NCBI RefSeq assembly: GCF_025751555.1
Contig: NZ_JAOWLB010000014.1
Span: 58,975 to 122,974, forward strand
Reading direction: 5' to 3'
Length of the DNA: 64,000 bases
DNA from: Ruegeria aquimaris
Lineage (GTDB): Bacteria > Pseudomonadota > Alphaproteobacteria > Rhodobacterales > Rhodobacteraceae
How positions within the stretch are numbered: the stretch's first letter is position 1; every line of letters starts with the position of its first letter. Below the pieces are notes generated by a model. The model was not told the DNA's origin. It was given only the letters and a program-made list of their open reading frames with translations, and searched no databases. Below are positions 50,143 through 59,563 of the stretch, piece by piece. A program made the translations under genes and the position numbers.

Positions 50143-51093
50143 ATGGAAGACGACGCGATGACACCGGACGGAACCGAGGCAGATCAGCTTGACGATCAGC
50201 CGCGCGCGGCTCGATTGCTGGCGCAGCGTTATGCGTTTCTGCGCGATGCACTGTCGCCGGAACGGCCGATGCGGATCACCGATGTGGGCGCCAACCCGAT
50301 CAACGTACCGGACTATGACCGCCTGTTGCAGATGGGCGGGTGCGAGGTCTGGGGGTTTGAGCCGGATCAGGCCTCGTTTGACGCGCTGATGGCGGATCCA
50401 CGCCCCGGAACCCATTACCTGCAACAAGCGGTGGGGCCGACCGGCCCCGGGCGGTTCCATCCGCATCGGTTGAGCGGGCTGGGCTCCTTGTTTCCGGTCC
50501 GGCGGGAATCCGTGACCTTTCTGGGCAAACCCCAGTGGACCGAGTCCAAACGTGACCCGATCGACATGGAGCTGATCGCGCTGGACGATCTGGACGATGA
50601 CGCACTGCCGCGCCCGGACATGTTGAAAATCGACATTCAGGGGGGCGAGCTGGATGTGATCCGCACCGGGCGAAGTAAATTGTCCGACGCGGTGTGCATC
50701 GTGCCAGAAGTGCGGTTCTACCGGATTTACGAGAACGAGCCGCTGTTTGGACCGCTGGATGTGGAACTGCACGATCAGGGGTTCCGCTTTCACACGTTCC
50801 AGTTCACCAAATCGCGGCAGATCATCAACTCGCAAAACGCGCGGCTGCCCTACAAGACCATTCGCAGTCAGATGATGGATGGCGATGCGATCTATATCCG
50901 CGATCCCGAGACGATCGCCAACTGGAGCGCAGAGCAGGTGCGGCAGCTTGCGGTTGCCTCGTCTTGCGTGTTTGGCAGCTTTGACCTGACCGTGTTTTGC
51001 CTGGACGAACTGGTCCGGCGGGGCCTGGCGGATGTGGATGTACCTGCGCGGTTTGTCGATACGCTGCCCGCCTGGATGCTGAAGGACCGCTGA
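50143..51093 (+). CDS. FkbM-family methyltransferase
   Basis: A 316-residue protein with ITDVGANPINVPDYDRLLQMG as motif I, EVWGFEPDQASFDAL as motif II, and DMLKIDIQGGELDVIRTG, the LKIDVEGxE element of FkbM methyltransferases. These often methylate sugars or cell-surface molecules. ATGs at 50143 and 50158 are both plausible; the second has a GGAAGA ribosome site. Nothing ties it to Fe-S assembly beyond location between ybjQ-like gene and sufC. Confidence 0.8.
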   Translation: MEDDAMTPDGTEADQLDDQPRAARLLAQRYAFLRDALSPERPMRITDVGANPINVPDYDRLLQMGGCEVWGFEPDQASFDALMADPRPGTHYLQQAVGPTGPGRFHPHRLSGLGSLFPVRRESVTFLGKPQWTESKRDPIDMELIALDDLDDDALPRPDMLKIDIQGGELDVIRTGRSKLSDAVCIVPEVRFYRIYENEPLFGPLDVELHDQGFRFHTFQFTKSRQIINSQNARLPYKTIRSQMMDGDAIYIRDPETIANWSAEQVRQLAVASSCVFGSFDLTVFCLDELVRRGLADVDVPARFVDTLPAWMLKDR

Positions 51094-51095
51094 GA

Positions 51096-51929
51096 ATGGG
51101 AGCCGTGCGAACCGAACCATTGCGGCTCTACTGGTGGAAGGGCGTGCCGAACTTCGGCGATGCCCTGTCGGCGCTGGTGGTGGGTCATGTCTCGGGTCGC
51201 GATGTGCGGCACGCGGGGCCGAAAGCCTGCGAGATGCTGGCCATCGGCTCGCTGATCCAGGTGATGCGCCGGAATTATGGCGATCCGGCGCCCGACGGGC
51301 GCCGCCCGGTGATCTGGGGGGCGGGGCTGTTGCATCCGGTCGGATCGACCGGGTTTCTCGACAATGTCGAAGTCGCGCTGCTGCGCGGGCCACTGACGGC
51401 CGAGTTGTTGGGCTTGCGGACGCGGACCTTTGGTGATCCCGGCCTGCTGGTGGCGGATCTGCTGGGCGCTCTGCCCGACCGATCCGACCGGATCGCGCTG
51501 GTACCGCATCATTCGATGCTGGAAGATCCGGCATTGGTGGCGCTGGTTGCGTGCGAACCGGCGCTGGAGCTGATCGACGTCGGCGGTGATGCGCTGGAGG
51601 TTTGCCGCCGGATTGTCGCCTGCCGACATGTGATCTCGGCCAGTCTGCACGGGCTGATCGTGGCGGATGCCTGCGGTGTGCCCTCGACCTGGCTGAGACC
51701 GGGCGATCAGGGACATCTGAAATTCTACGATTACGCGGCTTCGGTTGGGCGCCCGACAGGTGTGCCGATCGAGCTGGATGAAATTCCCGCATTGCTGCGC
51801 GGGTTGAAGGATGCGGATGCGCCGGGCTGGTCCGAGGGGATCGACAGGGCGAGGTCCGATTTGCTGAACCACTTCCCGGCGTCTTTGCGCGCCATGACAG
51901 ATACCGTCCGCACCGGCGTGCGGGCCTGA
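51096..51929 (+). CDS. Polysaccharide pyruvyl transferase family protein
   Basis: A 277-residue protein with LRLYWWKGVPNFGDALSALV near the start, the FGD element of the family. RPVIWGAGLLHP, TFGDPGLLVADLL, and a C-terminal VISASLHGLIVADACGVPSTW with the SxHG motif follow. It would add ketal-pyruvate to a surface glycan. It starts 2 nt after the FkbM stop, so the two are a glycan-modification pair inserted ahead of sufC. Confidence 0.8.
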   Translation: MGAVRTEPLRLYWWKGVPNFGDALSALVVGHVSGRDVRHAGPKACEMLAIGSLIQVMRRNYGDPAPDGRRPVIWGAGLLHPVGSTGFLDNVEVALLRGPLTAELLGLRTRTFGDPGLLVADLLGALPDRSDRIALVPHHSMLEDPALVALVACEPALELIDVGGDALEVCRRIVACRHVISASLHGLIVADACGVPSTWLRPGDQGHLKFYDYAASVGRPTGVPIELDEIPALLRGLKDADAPGWSEGIDRARSDLLNHFPASLRAMTDTVRTGVRA

Positions 51930-51946
51930 GATGAGGCGAGGATAAA

Positions 51947-52702
51947 ATGCTTACAATCAACAATCTGCACGTCAAACTTGAAGAAGAGGACAAACAGATC
52001 CTCAAGGGTGTGGACCTGACCGTCGAAGCGGGTAAGGTGCATGCGATCATGGGGCCGAACGGATCGGGGAAATCCACCCTGTCCTATGTTCTGTCCGGTC
52101 GCGATGGCTATGAGGTGACCGAAGGGTCGGCCCAGCTTGAAGGGGTCGACCTGCTGGAGATGGAGCCCGAGGAACGCGCCGCCGCTGGCCTGTTCCTGGC
52201 CTTCCAGTATCCGGTGGAAATTCCGGGCGTCGGCAACATGACCTTTCTGCGCACCGCGTTGAACGCGCAGCGTAAGGCACGGGGTGAGGAGGAACTGAGC
52301 GCGGCGGACTTCCTGAAACAGGTGCGCACCAAGGCCAAGGCGCTGAAGATCGACGCCGACATGCTGAAACGGCCGGTCAATGTGGGCTTTTCGGGCGGTG
52401 AGAAAAAGCGCAACGAGATCCTGCAAATGGCGATGCTGGAGCCCAAGATGTGCATCCTGGACGAGACCGACTCGGGCCTTGACGTCGATGCGATGAAGCT
52501 GGTGGCCGAGGGCGTGAATGCGCTGCGTGATGCTGGTCGCGGGTTCCTGGTGATCACCCATTACCAGCGCCTGCTCGATCACATCAAACCGGATGTGGTG
52601 CATATCATGGCCGATGGCCGCATCGTAAAGACCGGTGGTCCCGAGCTGGCGCTGGAGGTGGAGAACAACGGTTATGCCGACATTCTGGCCGAGGTGAACT
52701 GA
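51947..52702 (+). CDS. sufC: Fe-S assembly ATPase SufC
   Basis: A 251-residue ABC-type ATPase. Walker A GPNGSGKST at residues 36-44, signature VGFSGGEKKRNEILQMA, Walker B KMCILDETDSGLDVDAM, and the switch His in FLVITHYQRLLDH. It powers the SufBCD scaffold from the cytoplasm and has no membrane partner. GAGGATAAA precedes the ATG. Confidence 0.96.
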   Translation: MLTINNLHVKLEEEDKQILKGVDLTVEAGKVHAIMGPNGSGKSTLSYVLSGRDGYEVTEGSAQLEGVDLLEMEPEERAAAGLFLAFQYPVEIPGVGNMTFLRTALNAQRKARGEEELSAADFLKQVRTKAKALKIDADMLKRPVNVGFSGGEKKRNEILQMAMLEPKMCILDETDSGLDVDAMKLVAEGVNALRDAGRGFLVITHYQRLLDHIKPDVVHIMADGRIVKTGGPELALEVENNGYADILAEVN

Positions 52703-53982
52703 TGGCGCTGCCTGCTCAGAAACAGACCGCGACCGAAGCCCTGTTGTCGTCGCTGCATCTGCCCGAGGCCGGCTGCACCCGCGCCGCGCGTGAGGCCGCT
52801 TTGGCCCGGTTACGAGAGATGGGTGTGCCCGGTCGGCGCGACGAATACTGGAAGTACACCCGGCCCGATTCGCTGATCACACCGGACGCACCGCGCGCCG
52901 CCACGTTCGCAGCGGGCGAACCGATGATGTTCGATGCGGTCGACCGGCTGAAGATCGTCTTTGTCGATGGTGTGTTTGACCCCGAGGCGTCGGATCCGCT
53001 TGAGCTGGAAGGTGTCCAGATCGAGCGTATCGAGGATATCTGCTGCAAAGATATCCATTGGGCCAAGGACTTGTACGGCGTTCTTGAAGCGCGTGGTCAT
53101 ACGCCTGTGCCGCGCCCACTGGCGGCGCTGAACACGGCCTTTGCCGCCGATGGCGTGGCGATCCACGTCACCGGCACCCCGTCCAAACCGATCAGCCTGA
53201 TCTATCAACATGCGTCCGAGACCTCGGACGCGATCCTGCATCACGTGATCCGGGTGGAAAGCGGCGCGGCGGTGACGGTTCTTGAAAACGGTCCGGCGGC
53301 ATCGCGGTTCAACAAGTGCATGGAGATCGACATTGCCGATGGCGGCACCCTGCATCACGTGCGGGCGCAGGGGCGCGACCATGAACGCCGGGCGGTGACC
53401 CATATGTTCACGCGGCTTGGCGAAGGGTCGGTCTACAAGTCCTTTACCCTGACCGTGAACGGGGTGCTGACCCGCAATGAGCAGGTGGTCGAACTGACCG
53501 GCGACGACGCGGTGGCGCATGTGGCGGGGGCCTGTGTGGGCGACGGCGATTTTCATCATGACGACACCGTGTTCATCACCCATGACGCGGTGGGTTGCGA
53601 AAGCCGACAGGTGTTCAAGAAGGTGCTGCGCAATGGCGCGACCGGCGTGTTCCAGGGCAAGATCCTGGTGAAGCCCGGCGCGCAGAAGACCGACGGCTAT
53701 CAGATCAGCCAGTCGCTGCTGTTGGACGATGACAGCCAGTTCCTGGCCAAGCCCGAGCTGGAGATCTATGCCGATGACGTGGCCTGTTCGCATGGCTCCA
53801 CCAGCGGTGCGATCGACGAGACGGCGCTGTTTTACCTGCGCTCACGCGGCGTGCCGCTGAAGGAGGCGACCGATCTCTTGACGCTGGCCTTCCTGGCCGA
53901 GGCGGTGGACGAGATCGAGGACAAATCGCTGGCCGACGACATCGTCTCGCGGCTCGAAGGTTGGCTGGCGCGGCGGTCCTGA
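52702..53982 (+). CDS. sufD: Fe-S cluster assembly protein SufD
   Basis: A 426-residue SufB paralogue: RRDEYWKYTRPDSLI at the N-terminus, FQGKILVKPGAQKTDGYQISQSLLLDDDSQFLAKPELEIYADDVACSHG with the family's conserved His, and FYLRSRGVPLKEATDLL near the end. It completes SufBC2D and overlaps sufC and the following gene by 1 nt each. Confidence 0.95.
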   Translation: MALPAQKQTATEALLSSLHLPEAGCTRAAREAALARLREMGVPGRRDEYWKYTRPDSLITPDAPRAATFAAGEPMMFDAVDRLKIVFVDGVFDPEASDPLELEGVQIERIEDICCKDIHWAKDLYGVLEARGHTPVPRPLAALNTAFAADGVAIHVTGTPSKPISLIYQHASETSDAILHHVIRVESGAAVTVLENGPAASRFNKCMEIDIADGGTLHHVRAQGRDHERRAVTHMFTRLGEGSVYKSFTLTVNGVLTRNEQVVELTGDDAVAHVAGACVGDGDFHHDDTVFITHDAVGCESRQVFKKVLRNGATGVFQGKILVKPGAQKTDGYQISQSLLLDDDSQFLAKPELEIYADDVACSHGSTSGAIDETALFYLRSRGVPLKEATDLLTLAFLAEAVDEIEDKSLADDIVSRLEGWLARRS

Positions 53983-54464
53983 TGCCGGTCACTGCCGATA
54001 TCGTCGCCACCTATCGGGGGCCGCGGCGCGTGATGCGGCGCCTGCTGGATATGGGGCCGCGCGAAGACCGCGCGCTGGCCTTGGTCATGGCGTTTTGCGT
54101 CATTGCCTTTGTTGCGCAGATGCCGGCGCTGGCGCGCCGGGCCCATCTGGAGCAGTTGGAACTGGATATGCTGATGGGGGGCGCGCTGCTGGGCAGCGTG
54201 ATCATCCTGCCGCTGGTGCTCTATACCCTTGCCTTGCTGTCGCATTGGGTCGCGCGGGTGCTGGGTGGTCGTGGCACCGCCTATGCGGCGCGGCTGGCGC
54301 TGTTCTGGTCGTTGCTGGCTTCCACTCCGCTGTTGCTGCTCAATGGTCTGGTCGCGGGGTTTATTGGCCCCGGACCGGCGCTGAGCATCGTTGGCCTCTT
54401 GTGGATGGTCGTGTTCCTGTGGTTCTGGTTGTCCAATCTCTACCAGGCGGAAAGGCCGGAATGA
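53982..54464 (+). CDS. YIP1-like membrane protein A
   Basis: A 160-residue protein with four or so membrane helices, for example ALALVMAFCVIAFVAQMPAL, GSVIILPLVLYTLALLSHWV and SIVGLLWMVVFLWFWLSNLY. The pattern, and the paralogue-like next gene, suggest the YIP1 family. It shares 1 nt with sufD and 4 nt with the following gene. Role in the operon unknown. Confidence 0.68.
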   Translation: MPVTADIVATYRGPRRVMRRLLDMGPREDRALALVMAFCVIAFVAQMPALARRAHLEQLELDMLMGGALLGSVIILPLVLYTLALLSHWVARVLGGRGTAYAARLALFWSLLASTPLLLLNGLVAGFIGPGPALSIVGLLWMVVFLWFWLSNLYQAERPE

Positions 54465-55057
54465 TGACTCCCAGCGAATTGCGCCGCCTGGCCCTGTTGT
54501 CGATCACCAATCCGGCACAAGCGGCGCGGGACGTCATGGCCTTGAACCTGGGACGCGAAACCCTGTGGCTGGGTCTGGCGCTGGCGGTTGTTCTGAATAC
54601 ATTGCTGCATGGGTTGTCCAATCTTGCCTTCGGGCCGATGAGCATGCCATTGCCGGGCATGCCGGTGTCGGCGGTCGGTTATGGCGCGTTGATGGCCGGG
54701 GGATTGGTGCTGACGATCCTCGCGGTTCATCGCGTCGGTCGCTGGTTGGGCGGGCAGGGATCGTTTGGCGATGTGATGGCGCTGATCGTCTGGATGCAGC
54801 TGTTGTTGGTGACGGTGCAGGCGGTCACGCTGGTCCTGGCGCTTACCATTCCGATTCTGTCGGCGCTGTTGGCGCTGGCGGCCAATCTGGTGGCGCTTTA
54901 CGTTTTTCTTCACTTCATCGACCAGGCGCATCGCTTGGGGTCGTTGATTCACGCGGCGGGTGTTCTGGTTCTGTCGATCCTGGCCATCGCGTTTTCACTT
55001 TTCGTTCTGCTGTCCCTTGCCGGGGGACCAATCCCGGGAGCTCCTCCGCATGTATGA
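54461..55057 (+). CDS. YIP1 family membrane protein B
   Basis: A 198-residue protein starting MMTPSELRRLALLSITNPAQ, followed by five hydrophobic helices (ETLWLGLALAVVLNTLLHGL, VGYGALMAGGLVLTILAVHR, IVWMQLLLVTVQAVTLVLAL, and others). The N-terminal layout with a PxxA...L region is usual for YIP1. It overlaps sufS by 8 nt, so these two membrane genes are embedded in the suf unit. Confidence 0.7.
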   Translation: MMTPSELRRLALLSITNPAQAARDVMALNLGRETLWLGLALAVVLNTLLHGLSNLAFGPMSMPLPGMPVSAVGYGALMAGGLVLTILAVHRVGRWLGGQGSFGDVMALIVWMQLLLVTVQAVTLVLALTIPILSALLALAANLVALYVFLHFIDQAHRLGSLIHAAGVLVLSILAIAFSLFVLLSLAGGPIPGAPPHV

Positions 55058-56270
55058 TGTCCGGAAAATTCGTACCGATTTCCCAATTCTTGGGCGAGAG
55101 GTGAACGGCAAGCCTCTGACATACCTGGATAATGGCGCCTCGGCGCAAAAGCCGCGGGTGGTCATCGACGCGATCACCCAGGCCTATGCGATGGAGTATT
55201 CCAACGTTCATCGCGGCCTGCACTTTCTGTCCAATCTCGCGACCGAGAAATACGAGGCCGTGCGCGGTATCATCGCGCGGTTCCTGAATGCCGGGTCCGA
55301 GGATGAGATCGTGCTGAACTCGGGCACCACCGAGGGGATCAACATGGTCGCCTATGGCTGGGCCATGCCGCACATGCAGGCAGGCGACGAGATCGTGCTG
55401 TCGACGATGGAACATCACGCCAATATCGTGCCCTGGCATTTCCTGCGCGAACGTCAGGGCGTGGTTCTTAAATGGATCGACCCCGCGGCGGACGGAACCC
55501 TGGACCCTCAGGCGGTTCTGGACGCCATTGGCCCGAAGACAAAACTGATCGCGATTACTCAATGTTCCAATGTTTTGGGGACCGTTGTTGATGTAAAATC
55601 CATCTGTACGGGGGCTCGCGCAAAGGGCGTGCCGGTACTGGTCGATGGCTCGCAAGGCGCGGTGCATATGCCGGTCGACGTTCAGGATATGGGCTGTGAT
55701 TTCTACGCCATAACCGGGCACAAACTCTATGGCCCCTCGGGGTCGGGCGCGATCTTTTGCCGGGCCGAACGTCTGGCGGAAATGCGCCCGTTCCTGGGCG
55801 GTGGCGACATGATCAAGGAGGTCACCAAGGACGCGGTAGTCTACAACGATCCGCCGATGAAGTTCGAGGCGGGTACCCCCGGCATTGTGCAGACCATCGG
55901 GTTTGGCGTGGCGCTGGAATACCTTATGGCTCTTGGCATGGAGAGCATCGCGGCACACGAGGCGGGTCTGCGAGATTATGCGAGCCAGCGGTTTGCGGGG
56001 CTTAACTGGTTGAACGTGCAGGGTCATGCGCCGGGCAAGGCGGCGATCTTCTCTTTCACGCTCGAAGGCGCGGCGCATGCGCATGACATCTCGACCATCC
56101 TGGACAAGAAGGGTGTCGCCGTGCGGGCAGGCCACCATTGCGCCGGGCCGCTGATGGAGCATCTGGGTGTCACAGCGACCTGCCGGGCGAGTTTCGGCCT
56201 CTATAACACCCGCGAAGAGGTGGATACGCTGATCGACGCGCTGGAACTGGCGCATGAGTTGTTCGCCTGA
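55050..56270 (+). CDS. sufS: Cysteine desulfurase SufS
   Basis: A 406-residue group II desulfurase. DFPILGREVNGKPLTYLDNGASAQKP is the family start, the PLP lysine is in YAITGHKLYGPSGSG, and the active cysteine is Cys364 in VRAGHHCAGP, the same number as in the E. coli protein. It delivers sulfur to SufBCD, normally with SufE or SufU, neither of which is in the window. Last gene of the suf unit; the double-hairpin repeat follows. Confidence 0.95.
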   Translation: MYDVRKIRTDFPILGREVNGKPLTYLDNGASAQKPRVVIDAITQAYAMEYSNVHRGLHFLSNLATEKYEAVRGIIARFLNAGSEDEIVLNSGTTEGINMVAYGWAMPHMQAGDEIVLSTMEHHANIVPWHFLRERQGVVLKWIDPAADGTLDPQAVLDAIGPKTKLIAITQCSNVLGTVVDVKSICTGARAKGVPVLVDGSQGAVHMPVDVQDMGCDFYAITGHKLYGPSGSGAIFCRAERLAEMRPFLGGGDMIKEVTKDAVVYNDPPMKFEAGTPGIVQTIGFGVALEYLMALGMESIAAHEAGLRDYASQRFAGLNWLNVQGHAPGKAAIFSFTLEGAAHAHDISTILDKKGVAVRAGHHCAGPLMEHLGVTATCRASFGLYNTREEVDTLIDALELAHELFA

Positions 56271-56279
56271 ACACGAACT

Positions 56280-56352
56280 GTGGGGAAAGGGGGCGCTGCC
56301 CCCGTCGCGCCGGTGCGCGACTCCCCCGGAGTATTTTCTTGCGAAATGAAGG
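56280..56352 (+). repeat. Double-hairpin intergenic repeat, copy 2
   Basis: GGGGGC-gct-GCCCCC, then GTCGCGC-cggt-GCGCGAC, then TCCCCCGGAG and a TATTTTCTTGCGAAATGAAG tail. It is the same arrangement as copy 1 at 400-470. In the second stem the loop-side bases differ but pair on both sides, so pairing is conserved. It sits between the converging sufS and spermidine-synthase-like genes and may end transcription. Confidence 0.7.
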
Positions 56353-56360
56353 AGCGGGTC

Positions 56361-57848
56361 CTAGTCAGGGCGTCCGATCAGGCGGTCGATCGGGGCAAAA
56401 TCATCGGTGAGCAAGGTCCCCGTTGCCGCCAGTTGGGTGACCCAGCTTGGGTCCAGCGCACCGAACTCTGTTCTGTCCGGGGCGCGGGTTACGAACCTGG
56501 AATGCCCGGTCGGGCGTGATCCCGCCGCGATCACAAAGACGGCGCGCTCTCCCGGTGGCGGGGATGTGGTGCTGGTCCAGACTTCGACATCAGGAAAGAC
56601 GGTGGACAAGGTGCGGACCATGGATGCCAGCGCATGCAGCCGGTCCTGATAATCGATGACGTTCATGAGATAGGTGCCGTCCGGGGTGAGCCTGTCTCGA
56701 ACCAGTTCAAAGAACTCCCGGGTAACAAGATGCGCGGGCACTGCGACATCGGTAAAGGCGTCACCCAGGATCACGTCATAGCGCCGGTCGGGCCGTGTCA
56801 GCAGGGCGCGGCGGGCGTCCTCGTGCAGGATTTCGGCGCTGGTCGGGTCGAACCAGAACTGTTCGGCGGCGACACGGGTGACCTCAGGGTCGATTTCGGC
56901 TACCGTGCGGGACCCGGTGCCGCGCAGCGCGAAGGCACGGGGGATGGAATAGGAACCGCCGCCGATGAAGAACGAGGTGAAATCGGAGCGAGAGGTGCGG
57001 ATACGGGCGAGCGCGTCCAGCATGGCGGCATGATCGGTATACATCACCAGAGGCGTGTCACGGGCGCTGATCCCGTGCCCCAGGTGATCGATCACCATCA
57101 GCCGTTCCGGAGCGTCAGGTGATCCCAGTTCGATGACGCGGATGCAGTAATAGCGGCTTTCGCGGGTGCAGGGATCAGGGGCCGCAAGCGCCGCGGCGGC
57201 CAGACCCGCAATCACCAGAACGGCACTCAGCGGTGCCAGCAGCCTGTCGCCGGCAAGGCGGAAGCAGACAAGGCCCGCAATCGCGTATATCCCCGTTACC
57301 GCCAGCAGGGTCAGCGATGACCCGAGCCAGGAAATGAAGAGAAACCCGGCAAGCAGCGTTCCGGCGATCGCACCCAGGGCGCCGGCCGCAAACATCGCAC
57401 CGAGCGCCCGGCCGGCGCCTTCGCGGCGTGTTACGGCCAATGCCGCCAGAACGGGGGCCGGGACACCGGCAAAGGTCGACGGCAGGAAGAACACCGCAAG
57501 CGTCAGCACGGCGATTCCCCAGACCGGATGCGCCACGGCCGCCAGCACCGGGCCGGACATGGCGCGCAGCAAAAGGGCGGAGGCCGCCGTTGTCAGTGCC
57601 GCGGCCACCATCGTCCACCCGGTCAGGTTCAGCGCGCGCCGGGGCGGATGCTCGGCCAGGCGACCGCCGATCCAGTGGCCCAGAGAGAACCCTGCCAGCA
57701 CGACCGCGATGATCGAGGTCCACGTGTAAAGCGACATGCCGACGTAAGGCGCGAGCATTCGGCCAGCCACGATCTCGACCACCAGAGAGGCGGCGGAGAC
57801 GGCAACTTGCAGTAGGATGAGCAGAGAAAGCGAGGGGGTACGGTCCAT
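56361..57848 (-). CDS. Membrane protein fused to spermidine synthase-like domain
   Basis: A 495-residue protein. About seven membrane helices span residues 8-220 (LLILLQVAVSAASLVVEIVAGRMLAPYVG is the characteristic first block). A spermidine-synthase-like SAM domain follows: TSFFIGGGSYSIPRAF, VAEIDPEVTRVAAEQF, and YDVILGDAFTDVAVPAHL. The Asp of polyamine transfer is not obviously kept, so true aminopropyl transfer is doubtful. Next to tRNA-Arg, it is the last ordinary chromosomal gene before the island. Confidence 0.83.
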   Translation of the reverse strand: MDRTPSLSLLILLQVAVSAASLVVEIVAGRMLAPYVGMSLYTWTSIIAVVLAGFSLGHWIGGRLAEHPPRRALNLTGWTMVAAALTTAASALLLRAMSGPVLAAVAHPVWGIAVLTLAVFFLPSTFAGVPAPVLAALAVTRREGAGRALGAMFAAGALGAIAGTLLAGFLFISWLGSSLTLLAVTGIYAIAGLVCFRLAGDRLLAPLSAVLVIAGLAAAALAAPDPCTRESRYYCIRVIELGSPDAPERLMVIDHLGHGISARDTPLVMYTDHAAMLDALARIRTSRSDFTSFFIGGGSYSIPRAFALRGTGSRTVAEIDPEVTRVAAEQFWFDPTSAEILHEDARRALLTRPDRRYDVILGDAFTDVAVPAHLVTREFFELVRDRLTPDGTYLMNVIDYQDRLHALASMVRTLSTVFPDVEVWTSTTSPPPGERAVFVIAAGSRPTGHSRFVTRAPDRTEFGALDPSWVTQLAATGTLLTDDFAPIDRLIGRPD

Positions 57849-57944
57849 GACGCCATTTGGAAAACCGACGGGCAGTAAAGCAAGAAAAATCCGCAGTTAA
57901 CCGATTGCAGTGCACGGCTTGATATCGTATAGCCCGGGTCACCG

Positions 57945-58021
57945 GCACCCGTAGCTCAGCTGGATAGAGTGCTGCCCTCCGAAGGCAGAGGTCACAGGTT
58001 CGAATCCTGTCGGGTGCGCCA
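57945..58021 (+). tRNA. tRNA-Arg (anticodon CCG), island insertion site
   Basis: A 77-nt cloverleaf: acceptor GCACCCG / CGGGTGC, D-arm with AGCTCAGCTGGATAGAG, anticodon loop CTCCGAA, T-arm ACAGG-TTCGAAT-CCTGT, discriminator G, encoded CCA. The island starts right after it, and the recombinase frame runs into it antisense, so its 3' half is the likely attachment site. Confidence 0.96.
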
Positions 58022-58568
58022 TTTCACATTTTCTCATGTTCACGCCCTCTAACATCTTGAACGGTAATGACTTTTTTGGGTTCGAAAACCCTTCATTGCG
58101 GGTGTAGGCAATACGCTCTGCAAACGCCAATCTGAGCACGATCTTGCGCAGGTGAATCTGCCCGGAAGCCCAGAGATTCCAAGGGGTTGAGAGGAATTCG
58201 AGCGCGAGTTCGAACATATCCTCAAAGGCATGACATGGCTTGCTCTGGGTTTGCAGTCTTTCGGCGATCAGCAGCTTTTCATTTTCGAGACTGGCGATCT
58301 TGTTCTCATAGGCGCTGATCACGCGCGGGTTGTCGGCTTCGACGATGCGCTCCACCAGTTGATCGATCTGCTTATCGACCTTGCCTGCTTGCTGTCTCAG
58401 TCCGGTCAGCATTTGTTTGGCCTGTGCCAATCGTTGGCCCCAGGCATTTTTAAACATGTCTGTTGCCATACCCATAAGCGTATCGCCGGGCTGCATGGCG
58501 CTGAGGATTCTCTCGAACTCGGCTTCCATCTGGTCGCGCCGGATGGACTTGCGATAGCTGTCACAGCC

Positions 58569-58606
58569 TTTGGTGAAGCACATATAATTTGGTGAAGCAC
58601 ATATAA
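58569..58606. repeat. Perfect 19-bp tandem duplication
   Basis: TTTGGTGAAGCACATATAA occurs at 58569-58587 and again at 58588-58606. The length is not a multiple of three, so it breaks the recombinase frame in the zinc-ribbon region. Identity of the copies points to a recent event or an assembly error. Confidence 0.95.
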
Positions 58607-59563
58607 TAGGGATGCTTCGCGCCGGTCTTGGATTTCGACCAGCAGGCGGTGAGTGGCTTGTCGCAGTCGCCGCATGTCACGAACCCGCGCAGCGGAAAAT
58701 CTTCGCTGATGTCTTTGCGCGCCGGAGCTCTCGCACCTTCGCGCAGTCGCTGTTGCACTTTTAGATAGGTTTCGTAGCTGATGAGACCTTCATGATGACC
58801 TTTGCGTAAGCCGACGTTCCAATTCGGCGCTTCGATGTAACCGGCGTAGACCGGGCGGGTCAGCATATCCGTGATGCGCTGATTTCGAATTTCAGTACCG
58901 TTCAGGTCTTTGGGAAAGTCAGGCTGGCTTTCAAGGAAGCGCTTGACCTCGACCTGGGTGTCAAATCGGCCGGAAGCATATCCTTCGAGCGCCTCAGCCA
59001 GGATTGAGGCGTGAGGCTCATCGCGCACAAGCAGATTGCCGTGGCCAGCGGTGCGTTGATAGCGGTAGCCGATCGGTGCCTGAAAGCACCAATATCCATT
59101 CATCGTGCGCGCCCGCATACGGTTGATCGTCTGCTCGGCATTTTTCTGGCGCTGGTGTTGCGATACGCTGGCCAGCATGTTCTCGACAAGAATGGAGTCT
59201 GAATCCTCGCCGAACTCGATGGTCGGGCTTTTGAGAATACCGCCCGCCTGACCGATCGCTGCACGAAGCTGCAAATGCGCCTCGATACCACGCGCCAGCC
59301 GCGAGATATCATCGATGATGACAATGACCGGCTGCTTCTTGCTGTGTCTGCGCAAATAACTCAGCATGGATTTCATGCCGGGGCGGGTCGTGAGCGAACC
59401 GCTCATATCGTCCGAGAAGGTCTCGACAACATCGAGACCTTTATATTTGGCGTATTCCCGGCAGCGCGTTTGTTGAGAGCCGAGGCCGTCGCCGACCTTT
59501 GTTTGCTTGGAGGAAGAGACGCGGGCGTAAACAACGGCCTTCGTCCCTTTCTCGAATTCGTCG

